64,000 nucleotides of DNA from Hwanghaeella grinnelliae. GTDB taxonomy: Bacteria > Pseudomonadota > Alphaproteobacteria > UBA8366 > Aestuariispiraceae. Below are positions 1 to 7,799 of this stretch, piece by piece. The stretch's first letter is position 1, and each line of letters begins with the position of its first letter. The notes under the pieces are model-generated. The model ran no database searches. It was not told the DNA's origin and saw only the letters and a list, made by a program, of their open reading frames with translations. Location: positions 992,421 through 1,056,420 of the forward strand of contig NZ_SADE01000002.1 of assembly GCF_004005845.1 (NCBI RefSeq), read 5' to 3'. Made by a program: the position numbers and the translations under genes.

Positions 1-225
1 GACCTATGTATTTGGTTGCCATTGGCGAGCGTTGTTGTAGGTCGCCGCCGCCTCGAGTAACTTCATTGGTAGTTTGTGCGTGGCGTTCGGAATTGAGCGG
101 TTTTGGGAAGTTTCTTTTCGTTTTCCTTCATCTACGTATGTTTCTACTGGCCTAAATAAGTAAATCACAGTAAATCCAAATAACGGAGAGTGAGCGAATA
201 TTTGATGAGTGAGGAGATCGGTGCG

Positions 226-945
226 ATGGACGGTTTCACGATAGGAGCGGATTCCCTGCGGAATACGGGGCGATCCACGGCTTCGTCACCGGAGGAGGAT
301 GTCAAATCCGCCCGAAAACTGTCATACGCTGTTCCTTGTTCATCACGCTTCCGAGACGCTGTTCTAGAGATGGCCGCGGACCGCGAGGTCAATGTCGGCG
401 ACCTGGCGCGGTCGATCATGCTGACCTTGTCGCCGGACGCCATTAAAGGCGCCACGGATCCGGGAGAGCCGGAAGAAAGCGACCGCGAAACCGTCGTGCT
501 GAAATCCGGGCCAAGTGCGGGCAAGCCGTGGCGTCGGAAGCCCCGTCTGCAGGTCAGATTGCCGGCAGGCCATGATGTCGTCGATATACGAAAGGCGCTG
601 GGGATTGCTTTGGACCTGCATGGCGGAGATTGCGAAGTCCGACTGGAATCGGCGGCCGCCCCGGAATGGCCTGAAATCGTCCATGAATTGGAAGAGAAAG
701 TCGCGCGCCTTCAAGTAACGATCGCGACATTGGCTTTCGAACCCTTGGCGAACGGCGTGCGAACGCAAGATGAAGCGATGCATGTCTTGGGGTTCATTCC
801 AGGCACCCGTCCAGATTCGAAAACAATCAAGGCGCGATACAGAATGATGGCGGCAATACACCATCCGGATAGCGAATTTGGCGACCACGCGCGGATGTCA
901 CAGATAAATCAGGCCATGAGTTTGCTGAAAAACGGCCTGCTTTAG
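226..945 (+). CDS. Hypothetical protein with C-terminal J-domain-like segment
   Basis: 239-residue protein not recognised as a named family. The last ~55 residues read like a DnaJ helix II/HPD/helix III segment: an ARYR basic helix, then IHHPDS containing the HPD tripeptide that J-domains use to stimulate DnaK ATPase, then a helix with INQAMSLL, ending the protein. The N-terminal ~190 residues have no motif I can name and lack membrane segments. I chose ATG 226 because GAGGAG lies 10 nt upstream; a GTG at 190 and an ATG at 205 are in frame but poorly spaced from any Shine-Dalgarno. The role as a DnaK co-chaperone is inferred from the HPD motif only. The 225 bases before it hold nothing I can assign. 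Confidence 0.6.
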   Translation: MDGFTIGADSLRNTGRSTASSPEEDVKSARKLSYAVPCSSRFRDAVLEMAADREVNVGDLARSIMLTLSPDAIKGATDPGEPEESDRETVVLKSGPSAGKPWRRKPRLQVRLPAGHDVVDIRKALGIALDLHGGDCEVRLESAAAPEWPEIVHELEEKVARLQVTIATLAFEPLANGVRTQDEAMHVLGFIPGTRPDSKTIKARYRMMAAIHHPDSEFGDHARMSQINQAMSLLKNGLL

Positions 946-975
946 CCTACGCTCTCAGGCAAGCGCCCAATACAG

Positions 976-1003
976 GGCCCTGGCAGGCATGCTGGGGCCT
1001 TTT
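976..1003 (+). terminator. Possible weak intrinsic terminator
   Basis: GGCCCT (976-981) can pair with GGGGCC (994-999), including one G-T pair, and is followed by TTTT. It lies 30 bp after the stop of the J-domain-like gene. The stem is only 6 bp and the loop is long, so the call is tentative. Confidence 0.35.
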
Positions 1004-1087
1004 GCATGTCCGAGACCATTCGGGCGCATGAGAAACGACTAAAATCCATATATGCTTCAGAATATAGCGTCATCAGAACAAAAATCG

Positions 1088-1118
1088 TTTGACTATGCGT
1101 TTTACGAATATTATTCGT
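1088..1118 (+). promoter_or_regulatory. Putative promoter with palindromic operator upstream of XRE-prephenate dehydratase
   Basis: TTTGAC at 1088-1093 and TATTAT at 1109-1114 (15-bp spacer) resemble a sigma70 promoter. The perfect inverted repeat ACGAAT-ATT-ATTCGT at 1104-1118 overlaps the -10 region. The downstream gene encodes a protein with its own XRE helix-turn-helix, so this is a plausible autoregulatory site. The repeat is seen directly; operator function is inference. Confidence 0.45.
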
Positions 1119-1155
1119 GCCGCAAATACATTGTGCGCAAAAAGGTTGCTGTGAA

Positions 1156-2295
1156 ATGCTTGAAACCATGAGTGATCGGATAAGACAAGCCCGGATTTCC
1201 GCCGGACTGACACAAACGGAGTTGGCTGGGCGACTTGGGGTTACCCAATCGACGGTGAACCGCTGGGAAGGCGGCCGACACGATCCTTCGCGGGAAATGG
1301 CAACCCGCATCGCGGAGGCCTTGGATGTCACGACACAATGGCTTGAAATGGGCGAAGGCGATCCCGGAGAGCGGCCGCCGACCGGGGCCGCAGGTGGGGT
1401 GGAACATCGCAAGCCGAAAACCGCTGACCTTTTTTCCCCCCTACTGCGTTATGTCGACAATCCGGTCATTGCCTATCAAGGGGTCCCGGGCGCCTATTCG
1501 CATCTTTCCTGCACAGAGGCTTTCCCGACCTTGAAGCCGCTGTCCTGTCCCAGTTTCGAGGACGCCTTCGCGGCGGTCGAGACCGGCCGTGCCGGACTGG
1601 CTATGATCCCGATCGAAAACAGCTTGGGCGGGCGGGTTGCCGATATCCACCATCTGCTGCCGGAATCCAGCCTATACATTGTCGGTGAACACTTTCAGCC
1701 GGTACATCACAACCTGCTCGCGCCGAAAGGGGCGACCCTGGAAGGGATCAAGGAGGCGCGCAGTCATCCCCAGGCCTTGGCACAGTGCCGTGAAACTCTG
1801 CGTGAGTTGAAGATCAAGCCGGCGAGCAGGGCCGATACGGCAGGTTCCGCCGCGGAAGTCGCTGAATTGGGCGACCCAACAATCGCCGCCGTCGCGTCAA
1901 GCCTTGCTGCGGAATCCTACGATCTGGATGTGCTTCGCAGTCGGATCGAAGACCGGATCGGCAATGTAACGCGGTTTGTCATCATGTCCCGTACGCGGAT
2001 CGAACCTGATCCGCTCGATGGCCCCTCAATGACCAGTTTTGTTTTCACCGTGCGCAGCGTGCCGGCGTCACTTTACAAATCCATGGGCGGATTTGCGACC
2101 AATGGCGTCAACATGATCAAGTTGGAAAGTTATATCTCCGTCGCGGACTATTCGATTGCGCGTTTCTATGCCGAGATCGAGGGCCACCCGGCGGAACGTC
2201 ATGTGGATCGGGCGATGGAGGAACTTCAATACTTCACAACCCGCGTGAAGATGTTGGGCACCTATAAGCAGAACCCGTTCCGTTTTCTGGACTGA
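1156..2295 (+). CDS. pheA: Prephenate dehydratase with N-terminal XRE helix-turn-helix domain
   Basis: Predicted to convert prephenate to phenylpyruvate in phenylalanine synthesis. In the 379-residue product, residues ~6-63 form an XRE/Cro-type HTH (RQARISAGLTQTELA, then VTQSTVNRWEGG). Residues ~103-279 are the dehydratase: YQGVPGAYS, PIENSLGG, SHPQALAQC and NVTRF, whose Thr is catalytic in the family. Residues ~293-370 are an ACT domain with KLESY, the usual phenylalanine-binding feedback element. Stand-alone alphaproteobacterial enzymes are about 280-300 residues, so the HTH and a ~40-residue linker account for the extra length. The reading frame is continuous across the join. ATG 1156 has AAGG 10 nt upstream; ATG 1168 and GTG 1117 are alternatives, and GTG 1117 lies inside the palindrome. 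The enzyme assignment is firm; DNA binding by the fused domain is inferred. Confidence 0.9.
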   Translation: MLETMSDRIRQARISAGLTQTELAGRLGVTQSTVNRWEGGRHDPSREMATRIAEALDVTTQWLEMGEGDPGERPPTGAAGGVEHRKPKTADLFSPLLRYVDNPVIAYQGVPGAYSHLSCTEAFPTLKPLSCPSFEDAFAAVETGRAGLAMIPIENSLGGRVADIHHLLPESSLYIVGEHFQPVHHNLLAPKGATLEGIKEARSHPQALAQCRETLRELKIKPASRADTAGSAAEVAELGDPTIAAVASSLAAESYDLDVLRSRIEDRIGNVTRFVIMSRTRIEPDPLDGPSMTSFVFTVRSVPASLYKSMGGFATNGVNMIKLESYISVADYSIARFYAEIEGHPAERHVDRAMEELQYFTTRVKMLGTYKQNPFRFLD

Positions 2296-2409
2296 TGAAT
2301 AGGGGAGAGGGCTCGCCGAATCCTGCCTTCTCCCCGCCCTGACGGGTATAAAATGCAACGCCACCCCGGCCTGGGGCGTTGGTCTCCTAGAAACGATAGG
2401 AGGCGTGAC

Positions 2410-2811
2410 ATGGCCAAACAGAAGAAATCCGCCAAAAAGGCACAGACGGCTGAACCCGCGCCCCAAGGTCTTGGGGAAGCGATGGAATCGCTGGTGATGG
2501 CTGTCTATGGCCAGAAACAGCAACAGACCGCCGCGGCCTTGTTGGACGCGTCGAGCGCGGTTGAAGCCGCTGCGGAAGACCTCAAGCTGCACGATCGTCG
2601 CGTTGCGGCAGAGCATACGGAAGCAACCGCCGACTGGCTTGAAACCGCGGCCCAAAAAGTCATCCGTATGGAACCGGGCGAGGTGACGGACGTCCTTGCC
2701 GATGCCGCCGACAAGCATCCGGCCCTATTCATCGGTACCGCGGCGCTCGGCGGGGCGGCACTGGTTCTTTGGCTGCAAAGCATCAACCGGCGTGCCGCGA
2801 CTGCCCAATGA
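2410..2811 (+). CDS. Small protein with C-terminal membrane helix (YqjD/DUF883-like)
   Basis: 133 residues with a strong AGGAGG Shine-Dalgarno upstream of ATG 2410. The N-terminus is Lys/Ala-rich, the middle is an amphipathic Ala/Glu-rich helical region, and the C-terminus has one hydrophobic segment beginning HPALFIGTAALGG. This resembles the tail-anchored layout of YqjD/ElaB (DUF883) proteins, which attach ribosomes to the inner membrane in E. coli, but the similarity is in layout rather than clear sequence identity. The stop overlaps the next start as ATGA, indicating translational coupling and one operon with the two following small genes. Confidence 0.65.
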   Translation: MAKQKKSAKKAQTAEPAPQGLGEAMESLVMAVYGQKQQQTAAALLDASSAVEAAAEDLKLHDRRVAAEHTEATADWLETAAQKVIRMEPGEVTDVLADAADKHPALFIGTAALGGAALVLWLQSINRRAATAQ

Positions 2812-3197
2812 CAGAACATGCCGATCCGACGCAAGGCGACCGGATGCAGGACGAACCGGCGCAAGAAAGTGACGTGGTCCGCACGGTCCAGCAAACGCTG
2901 ACCGAAGCGGCGGATGCGATCCTGGACGCCGTGAAATCCTATGCGTTGCCGCATTTCGCGCGGTTGGAACGGCATATCCTTTACCGTGCGGCGGGCTTTT
3001 CCCTCGCCGTCCTGGCAGCCGTTTGGGGGGCAATCGCATTGACCCTCGCGGCCGCTCAGATCCTGCCCCTTTGGGCATCGTATTTATGCGTATCAGCGTT
3101 CCTCGCCGTTGGGGCCGCCAGCGCATTCATCATCCCCTCCCTGGGTAACGGCAAGCGGATATCCGGGAGAACAACTCATCTCGAAGGAGGTAAATGA
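2808..3197 (+). CDS. Small two-helix membrane protein (YqjE/holin-X-like)
   Basis: 129 residues starting at the ATGA overlap with the preceding gene. An acidic N-terminal ~45 residues is followed by two hydrophobic helices (around residues 64-86 and 90-113) separated by a short turn, and a basic tail. This matches the layout of YqjE and 'putative actinobacterial holin-X' (phage holin superfamily III) proteins, which are chromosomal membrane proteins and not necessarily holins. It sits between two other small proteins with DUF883-like hydrophobic motifs, as YqjE sits beside YqjD. The function is unknown; the family link is an inference. Confidence 0.65.
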   Translation: MTEHADPTQGDRMQDEPAQESDVVRTVQQTLTEAADAILDAVKSYALPHFARLERHILYRAAGFSLAVLAAVWGAIALTLAAAQILPLWASYLCVSAFLAVGAASAFIIPSLGNGKRISGRTTHLEGGK

Positions 3198-3198
3198 A

Positions 3199-3648
3199 AT
3201 GGCTAAAAGTAAAACCAAAACCAAGACCGACACAAAGAAGACCAAGGCGAAAACCGCCAAGAACAATGCGAATACGGCTGAAAAAGTTGAAATGAAAGCA
3301 AGTGCGATCGGAACGACCGCGGCTGAATTCGTAAGCAAGAATGCCGTTCCGTTGGGCATGGTTGCCGCTGGCATCGGCATCCTGGCCGCACGGAACCTCA
3401 ATGGTGGTGACAACGCTGTCACCAAGGCGGCGACCCGTGGTCGTAAACGTTTGGCCGCGATGACGGAAACCGGCCGTGGCAAGGCGCGAAAGAGCGCCAC
3501 GAAGCTGCGGAAGAAAGCTGAGAAAGGTGCGGTTCGATCGAAGGAAACGGTCGCGACGCACCCTGTGGCTGCGGGTGTCGCCGCGGCAGCGGTCGGCGCC
3601 GGTTTGGCAGTCGCGGTGCCGAAATTGATGAACCGTGACCGGTCGTAA
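3199..3648 (+). CDS. Lys/Ala-rich small protein with two hydrophobic segments
   Basis: 149 residues with an excellent Shine-Dalgarno (AAGGAGG at 3184-3190), starting 1 nt after the preceding stop. The first ~30 residues are a Lys/Thr-rich tract. A hydrophobic segment follows (NAVPLGMVAAGIGILAA), then a second basic stretch rich in Arg/Lys, and a final hydrophobic segment (HPVAAGVAAAAVGAG). Both hydrophobic pieces resemble the C-terminal anchor of YqjD/DUF883 proteins, so the protein looks like a duplicated anchor with DNA- or RNA-binding basic arms. It probably forms an operon with the two upstream genes. No specific function can be assigned. Confidence 0.65.
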   Translation: MAKSKTKTKTDTKKTKAKTAKNNANTAEKVEMKASAIGTTAAEFVSKNAVPLGMVAAGIGILAARNLNGGDNAVTKAATRGRKRLAAMTETGRGKARKSATKLRKKAEKGAVRSKETVATHPVAAGVAAAAVGAGLAVAVPKLMNRDRS

Positions 3649-3685
3649 ACCGGCCCCGCCCGACGCGGCGGAAAATGAGACAAAG

Positions 3686-3723
3686 ACAGCGCCGGTGGGG
3701 AAGACCCTGCCGGCGCTGTTTCT
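3686..3723. terminator. Intrinsic terminator between convergent genes
   Basis: Perfect 10-bp inverted repeat ACAGCGCCGG (3686-3695) / CCGGCGCTGT (3710-3719) with a 14-nt loop and a following TTTCT. It lies between the stop of the Lys/Ala-rich gene and the stop of the oppositely oriented HAD gene and could serve both. Confidence 0.75.
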
Positions 3724-3749
3724 ATGTGGAAAAATGCCTATTGGCGTCT

Positions 3750-4358
3750 TCAGAACCCGTGCTGAGACAAGGCTGCCAAGACATCGTCGTGTGAACGAAC
3801 ATGGACGGTCTGCAGACCGGCCTTCCGGGCGCCGTCCAAATTGACGGGCGAATCGTCAAAGAAAAGGATTTCCTCAGGTGGAAATCCCATGGCATCGGCG
3901 ACATGCAGGAAGGATTTCAATTCCGGCTTTCTGTGTCCGATGGAAGAAGACACATAGACAGTGTCGAAATGATTCAGGGCATCTCCAAAACGTACGGACA
4001 TCGACTCGACATGGGCGGCATTGGTGTTGCTGAAGGCATAGAGGGGCACTGCGCCGGACAACCGTTGCAGAACCGCCCTGATCCCAACTATTTCCTGCAC
4101 CAATAGCGCGTTCCAACCGTCGACCATCTCGGTATGGGAAAGGTCCAGTTCCATCAATTGCCGCAGGTGATCCATATAAGCTTCTGTCGGAATCTCGCCG
4201 CGCTCGTATTGGTCATGCACCTCGTCCCGCAGATGTCTTTCGGCGATCTTGGAAACGTCGGTACCGGTCCTATCACCCCAATGGTCGAAGGACCGCTGCA
4301 TATCCACTTCGATGACGACGCCGCCCAAGTCGAATAGCAGCGCTTTCGGCCGTGTCAT
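3750..4358 (-). CDS. HAD-family hydrolase (HAD-IA, haloacid dehalogenase-like)
   Basis: 202-residue cytosolic phosphatase-like protein. Motif I is LLFDLGGVVIEVD, in which the usual DxD is replaced by DLGGV as in many HAD-IA phosphatases (YihX-like). Motif II is FSNTN, motif III the Lys in GHRKPE, and motif IV FFDDSPVN. The cap sits between motifs I and II. The closest named group I can suggest is the YihX/alpha-glucose-1-phosphatase type, where LFDLGGV is typical, but the substrate is unknown. The start ATG at 4358 is chosen because it leaves the normal N-terminus just before motif I; the in-frame upstream extension lacks conserved character. Confidence 0.85.
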   Translation of the reverse strand: MTRPKALLFDLGGVVIEVDMQRSFDHWGDRTGTDVSKIAERHLRDEVHDQYERGEIPTEAYMDHLRQLMELDLSHTEMVDGWNALLVQEIVGIRAVLQRLSGAVPLYAFSNTNAAHVESMSVRFGDALNHFDTVYVSSSIGHRKPELKSFLHVADAMGFPPEEILFFDDSPVNLDGARKAGLQTVHVRSHDDVLAALSQHGF

Positions 4359-4389
4359 GGTTGGCCCTATCCCATCTGTTTCAGCGTGA

Positions 4390-5391
4390 TCAGTACGTTT
4401 TGACCTTCGGGAAAGGCATATTGGGTTGCTGAGCCCTGACTTTTTCGGCATCGGCGCCGAGCCAGTCGTCGATCAACCGACGGGCAATGGAATCGCGCCG
4501 CGGCAGGCGGAAGGTTTGGTCTTCCGGTGAATTCAGCAATTCTTCCCGCCTGTACCAGCGTGCTTCTTCGATCTCCAATTCGTCCACTTTGATTTCGAAG
4601 GTTGTGGCCTTGGCGCTGAAGCCCAGCATGATAGAGGCGGGAAATGGCCAGGGTTGCGAGGAATTGTAATGGATGCTGGTTACCCGGACCCCGACTTCTT
4701 CGAAAATCTCTCGTGCGACGGCGTCTTCCAGGCTTTCACCCGGTTCCACAAATCCGGCCAGCACCGAATGCATGCCGGGAGGCCAGGCCGCTTGACGGCC
4801 CATGATGATCCGATCCTCACCATCATGGACCAACATGATCACGGCCGGATCGGTCCGGGGAAAATGTTGGCTGCCGCAATCGGGATTGGTGCATCTGCGG
4901 ACATGGCCGGCTTGTATGCTTTCGGTCGGTGACCCGCAGACGCCGCAAAAGCGGTGACGCTGATGCCAGAAGGTCAACCCGCGCGCATAGGCCAGGACAG
5001 AACCATCTGCATGTGGGATCAACTGCCCGAAGGCGCGTAAATCCTTGAATATGCCTTCGTCGGCCAATGGCGGCGCTTCATGATGGGACAGATCGACCGC
5101 GAAATGGGCGACATCTTCATGAATGCCCAGGAAGATCAGCGTCTCGGCCTCGGCGATGATCGGGTGGTCGCCCTGCAACAGAACGGGGCTCGGTTCCGTC
5201 GTTTCATCTTCCTGCGCCTCGACGAGATTCTGGGACTTCCAAATCGGAACGATCCGCGCGGACCCTTGGGAAATCCGCTCTATCAGTTTCTCCATATCGG
5301 CACGAACTTCGGCGGCGCGGTCTAACGGTCCGCTCTCGTAGTAGTTGGCGCGCCGGTCGATATGGGGCGGAAAATGTGGCGTATAGGGCAT
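4390..5391 (-). CDS. nudC: NADH pyrophosphatase / NAD-cap hydrolase NudC
   Basis: 333-residue Nudix hydrolase that splits NAD(H) to NMN(H) and AMP and, in characterised homologues, removes NAD caps from RNA. A zinc ribbon is present (CGVCG, then CTNPDC), followed by the Nudix box (GFVEPGESLEDAVAREIFEE) and the SQPWPFP motif that distinguishes NudC from other Nudix proteins. The N-terminal NUDIX-like domain fills the first ~160 residues. ATG 5391 is preferred over a non-ATG start 81 nt upstream. It runs in the same direction as the HAD gene, with 31 bp between them. Confidence 0.93.
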   Translation of the reverse strand: MPYTPHFPPHIDRRANYYESGPLDRAAEVRADMEKLIERISQGSARIVPIWKSQNLVEAQEDETTEPSPVLLQGDHPIIAEAETLIFLGIHEDVAHFAVDLSHHEAPPLADEGIFKDLRAFGQLIPHADGSVLAYARGLTFWHQRHRFCGVCGSPTESIQAGHVRRCTNPDCGSQHFPRTDPAVIMLVHDGEDRIIMGRQAAWPPGMHSVLAGFVEPGESLEDAVAREIFEEVGVRVTSIHYNSSQPWPFPASIMLGFSAKATTFEIKVDELEIEEARWYRREELLNSPEDQTFRLPRRDSIARRLIDDWLGADAEKVRAQQPNMPFPKVKTY

Positions 5392-5646
5392 GGCGTCTTG
5401 TCGATTTTCTTGTTGATTGAGATCCGAGGGATGGACCGGCAAGAAAGTGACACGGTTACCTGCTTCGGGCAACGCCCGCCGCGGTGTGTCCGGTAGGGCC
5501 GATCCGAACAGCTGTCCGGGTCAGCAGGTGTTCCGGCCCGGACAGCCGAGGCGGATTGGACAGGCTAATGCCGTGATTCCGGCGTATCGAACCAATGCCG
5601 GTAATCCTTCAGAGGATTTTGCGTGAATTCCGATGGAATCTTTCGC
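5392..5646. other. Intergenic region between nudC and the SRP RNA gene
   Basis: No supported gene. It contains a 10-bp perfect inverted repeat at 5511-5546 (listed separately) and must hold the divergent nudC promoter, which I could not identify with confidence. Short open frames here lack ribosome-binding sites. Confidence 0.5.
5511..5546. repeat. Inverted repeat in nudC-ffs intergenic region
   Basis: GCTGTCCGGG (5511-5520) pairs perfectly with CCCGGACAGC (5537-5546) across a 16-nt loop. No T-tract follows on either strand, so it is unlikely to be an intrinsic terminator. It lies ~120 bp upstream of nudC and ~135 bp upstream of the SRP RNA. Confidence 0.6.
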
Positions 5647-5677
5647 TTGAGACTCAGGGTATGATACCCGATATATG
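5647..5677 (+). promoter_or_regulatory. Putative promoter of the SRP RNA gene
   Basis: TTGAGA at 5647-5652 and ATATAT/TATATG at 5671-5677 are separated by 18-19 bp and would place the transcription start within a few bases of the predicted 5' end of the SRP RNA. The spacer contains the palindrome GGGTAT-G-ATACCC (5657-5669). This is a positional inference. Confidence 0.45.
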
Positions 5678-5680
5678 GGA

Positions 5681-5782
5681 CGGAAGGTCGGCTGGCGGAC
5701 GGACTCCTCGCCAACCCGGTCAGGTCCGGAAGGAAGCAGCCGTAACGAGTTTCTGTCCGGGTCGTCAGTTCGGCCTTCCGCT
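5681..5782 (+). ncRNA. ffs: Signal recognition particle RNA (4.5S, bacterial small type)
   Basis: The diagnostic domain-IV loop GGTCAGGTCCGGAAGGAAGC begins at 5718 and continues into AGCC, the universally conserved Ffh-binding hairpin. The ends pair (CGGAAGG near 5681 with CCTTCCG near 5774-5780), closing a ~100-nt hairpin typical of the bacterial small SRP RNA. The ends are approximate. It lies ~90 bp upstream of dnaX, the conserved alphaproteobacterial order ffs-dnaX-ybaB-recR. It acts with Ffh and FtsY in co-translational membrane targeting. Confidence 0.93.
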
Positions 5783-5868
5783 TATTCTACGTGTATGACA
5801 ACAGCGCCCCCGGAGTGGTTCCGCGCCCGGAGTAGTTCCGAGAAAGAGACAGAGACCGCGTATCCCTG

Positions 5869-7743
5869 ATGTCTGACGAACAGCCAGCACCGGCCTACCG
5901 CGTTCTCGCCCGGAAATACCGGCCGAAGGACTTTCAGTCCATGATCGGTCAGGAAGCGCTCGTCCGCATTCTCACAAACGCGATCAATAGCGGCCGTATC
6001 GCCCAGGCATTCATGCTCACCGGCGTCCGCGGGGTGGGAAAGACGACGACGGCGCGTATCATCGCCAAGGCGTTGAACTGCACCGGACCGGACGGCACCG
6101 GCGGACCAACGCCGGAACCCTGCGGGGTCTGCGATAATTGTAAGTCTATCGCTGAAGACAGGCATGTGGACGTCCAGGAAATGGACGCAGCCAGCCGAAC
6201 CGGCGTCGACGACATCCGCGAATTGATCGATGGCGTGCGCTACCGCCCTGTCGCGGCGCGCTACAAAGTCTATGTGCTCGACGAAGTGCACATGCTGTCC
6301 CGCAACGCCTTCAATGCTTTGTTGAAGACCCTGGAAGAGCCACCGGAACACGTAAAGTTCATCTTTGCGACGACGGAAATCCGCAAAGTTCCCGTGACGG
6401 TATTGAGCCGTTGCCAGCGCTTCGATCTGCGCCGCGTGCCGTTGGATCAACTGATCAGCTATTTCCGCTGGATTTGCGAACAGGAAGGCCGAGAGGTCGA
6501 GGACGAAGCACTGGCGATGGTCAGCCGCGCGGCCGATGGTTCGGTGCGTGACGGACTTTCTATCCTTGATCAGGCAATTGCGCTGGCCGATGGCGCCGTC
6601 ACCGGCGGACGGGTGCGCGACATGCTGGGTCTGGCCGATCGGTCCCGAGTCTACGACCTGTTTGATGCGACCATGCGGGGCGATGCGCCGGCTGCCTTGG
6701 ATCTTGTCGGCGAAATGTATGATGCGGGCGCCGATCCGATTGTCGTGCTGCAGGACATGCTGGATGTTTGCCATTGGCTGACCCGCTTGAAGCTGTCGCC
6801 GGAATTGGCGGAGAAGACCTCAACCCCCGAACTGGAACGGACGCGGGCGGCGGAAATGGCGGGCAAGCTTGGCATGCCGCATCTATCGCGTTCCTGGCAG
6901 ATGTTGCTGAAGGGACTGGCCGAGACGCGCAACGCGCCGAGCCCGATCCAGGCGGCCGAAATGGTAATCATTCGATTGATTCACGCGGCCGACCTGCCGC
7001 CGCCGGGTGATCTGGTGCAACGATTGACGCAAGGCGGAACGTCTGCGTCGCCGGGTGGCGTCCCTGGGGGCGGTTCCGCCCAGGGCAATAGCGCCAGTGG
7101 CGGCAATGGCAGTGGAGGCGGCGGTGCGAACGCGGTTTCCTCCGCGCGCGTCGATTCAGGCTCCGGTAATGGCGGACGGGCCCCGGCGATGGCGCTGGTG
7201 TCGAATGGAAGCCCTTCCTTTGAAAGCGGAGCGGAACTTGAGCGCGCACCGGAAGCGGAAACGCCCAGCCCGGCGCGGCAGCCGGAAGCCGCCCCGCTGA
7301 ACAGTTATGACGACCTATTGAAGATGTTGGAAGATCGCCGCGAAGGGCGTCTGTTGAAGCATCTCGTACACGACGTTCATCTGGTGCGGTTTGAACCCGG
7401 GCGGATCGATCTGCGACCGACAAGTGCTGCGCCGAAGGATATCACCAATCGTCTCGCAGGTTTGTTGAGCCGTTGGTTCGAGAAACGCTGGGTCGTTTCC
7501 GTCAGCAGCGAGCCGGGCCAGCCGACCGTGGCGGAAGTCCGCCAGGCGGCTGAACAGGCCCGTTTCGATGCCGCCGGGAAAGACCCGTTGGTGCAGGCGG
7601 TCATGGGGGCTTTCCCCGGTGCAAAGATCAAAAAGGTCGTGGCCCCCGAAGCGCCGGAGCCGTCGGAAGAAGAAATGCCGTCGGAAGACGGGTCCGCTGA
7701 TCCGTCCGAAGATGGGCTGGATGACGAATTGGACGCGGATTGA
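5869..7743 (+). CDS. dnaX: DNA polymerase III subunits gamma and tau
   Basis: 624-residue clamp-loader ATPase. The Walker A motif GVRGVGKTT is near residues 52-60, followed by zinc-module cysteines (ALNC, then CGVCDNC), the DEVHML Walker B box and the SRC sensor (VLSRCQRFD). After the clamp-loader domains comes a Gly/Ser-rich low-complexity linker (roughly residues 385-440), then a tau-like C-terminal domain and a very acidic tail ending DDELDAD. I see no obvious A-rich slippery heptamer for programmed frameshifting. It is followed by ybaB and recR in the same orientation, the usual replication/repair cluster. Confidence 0.95.
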   Translation: MSDEQPAPAYRVLARKYRPKDFQSMIGQEALVRILTNAINSGRIAQAFMLTGVRGVGKTTTARIIAKALNCTGPDGTGGPTPEPCGVCDNCKSIAEDRHVDVQEMDAASRTGVDDIRELIDGVRYRPVAARYKVYVLDEVHMLSRNAFNALLKTLEEPPEHVKFIFATTEIRKVPVTVLSRCQRFDLRRVPLDQLISYFRWICEQEGREVEDEALAMVSRAADGSVRDGLSILDQAIALADGAVTGGRVRDMLGLADRSRVYDLFDATMRGDAPAALDLVGEMYDAGADPIVVLQDMLDVCHWLTRLKLSPELAEKTSTPELERTRAAEMAGKLGMPHLSRSWQMLLKGLAETRNAPSPIQAAEMVIIRLIHAADLPPPGDLVQRLTQGGTSASPGGVPGGGSAQGNSASGGNGSGGGGANAVSSARVDSGSGNGGRAPAMALVSNGSPSFESGAELERAPEAETPSPARQPEAAPLNSYDDLLKMLEDRREGRLLKHLVHDVHLVRFEPGRIDLRPTSAAPKDITNRLAGLLSRWFEKRWVVSVSSEPGQPTVAEVRQAAEQARFDAAGKDPLVQAVMGAFPGAKIKKVVAPEAPEPSEEEMPSEDGSADPSEDGLDDELDAD

Positions 7744-7799
7744 TCCCGACGGACCGCAATCGTGCAACTGTTTAGGCGTTCAAGGTAAGGAGCTTGGCC

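Noticed and set aside
2302-2335. Hairpin GGGGAGA/TCTCCCC after the XRE-dehydratase gene as a terminator
   Set aside because: The 7-bp stem is present but no T-run follows, so it is not supported as an intrinsic terminator.
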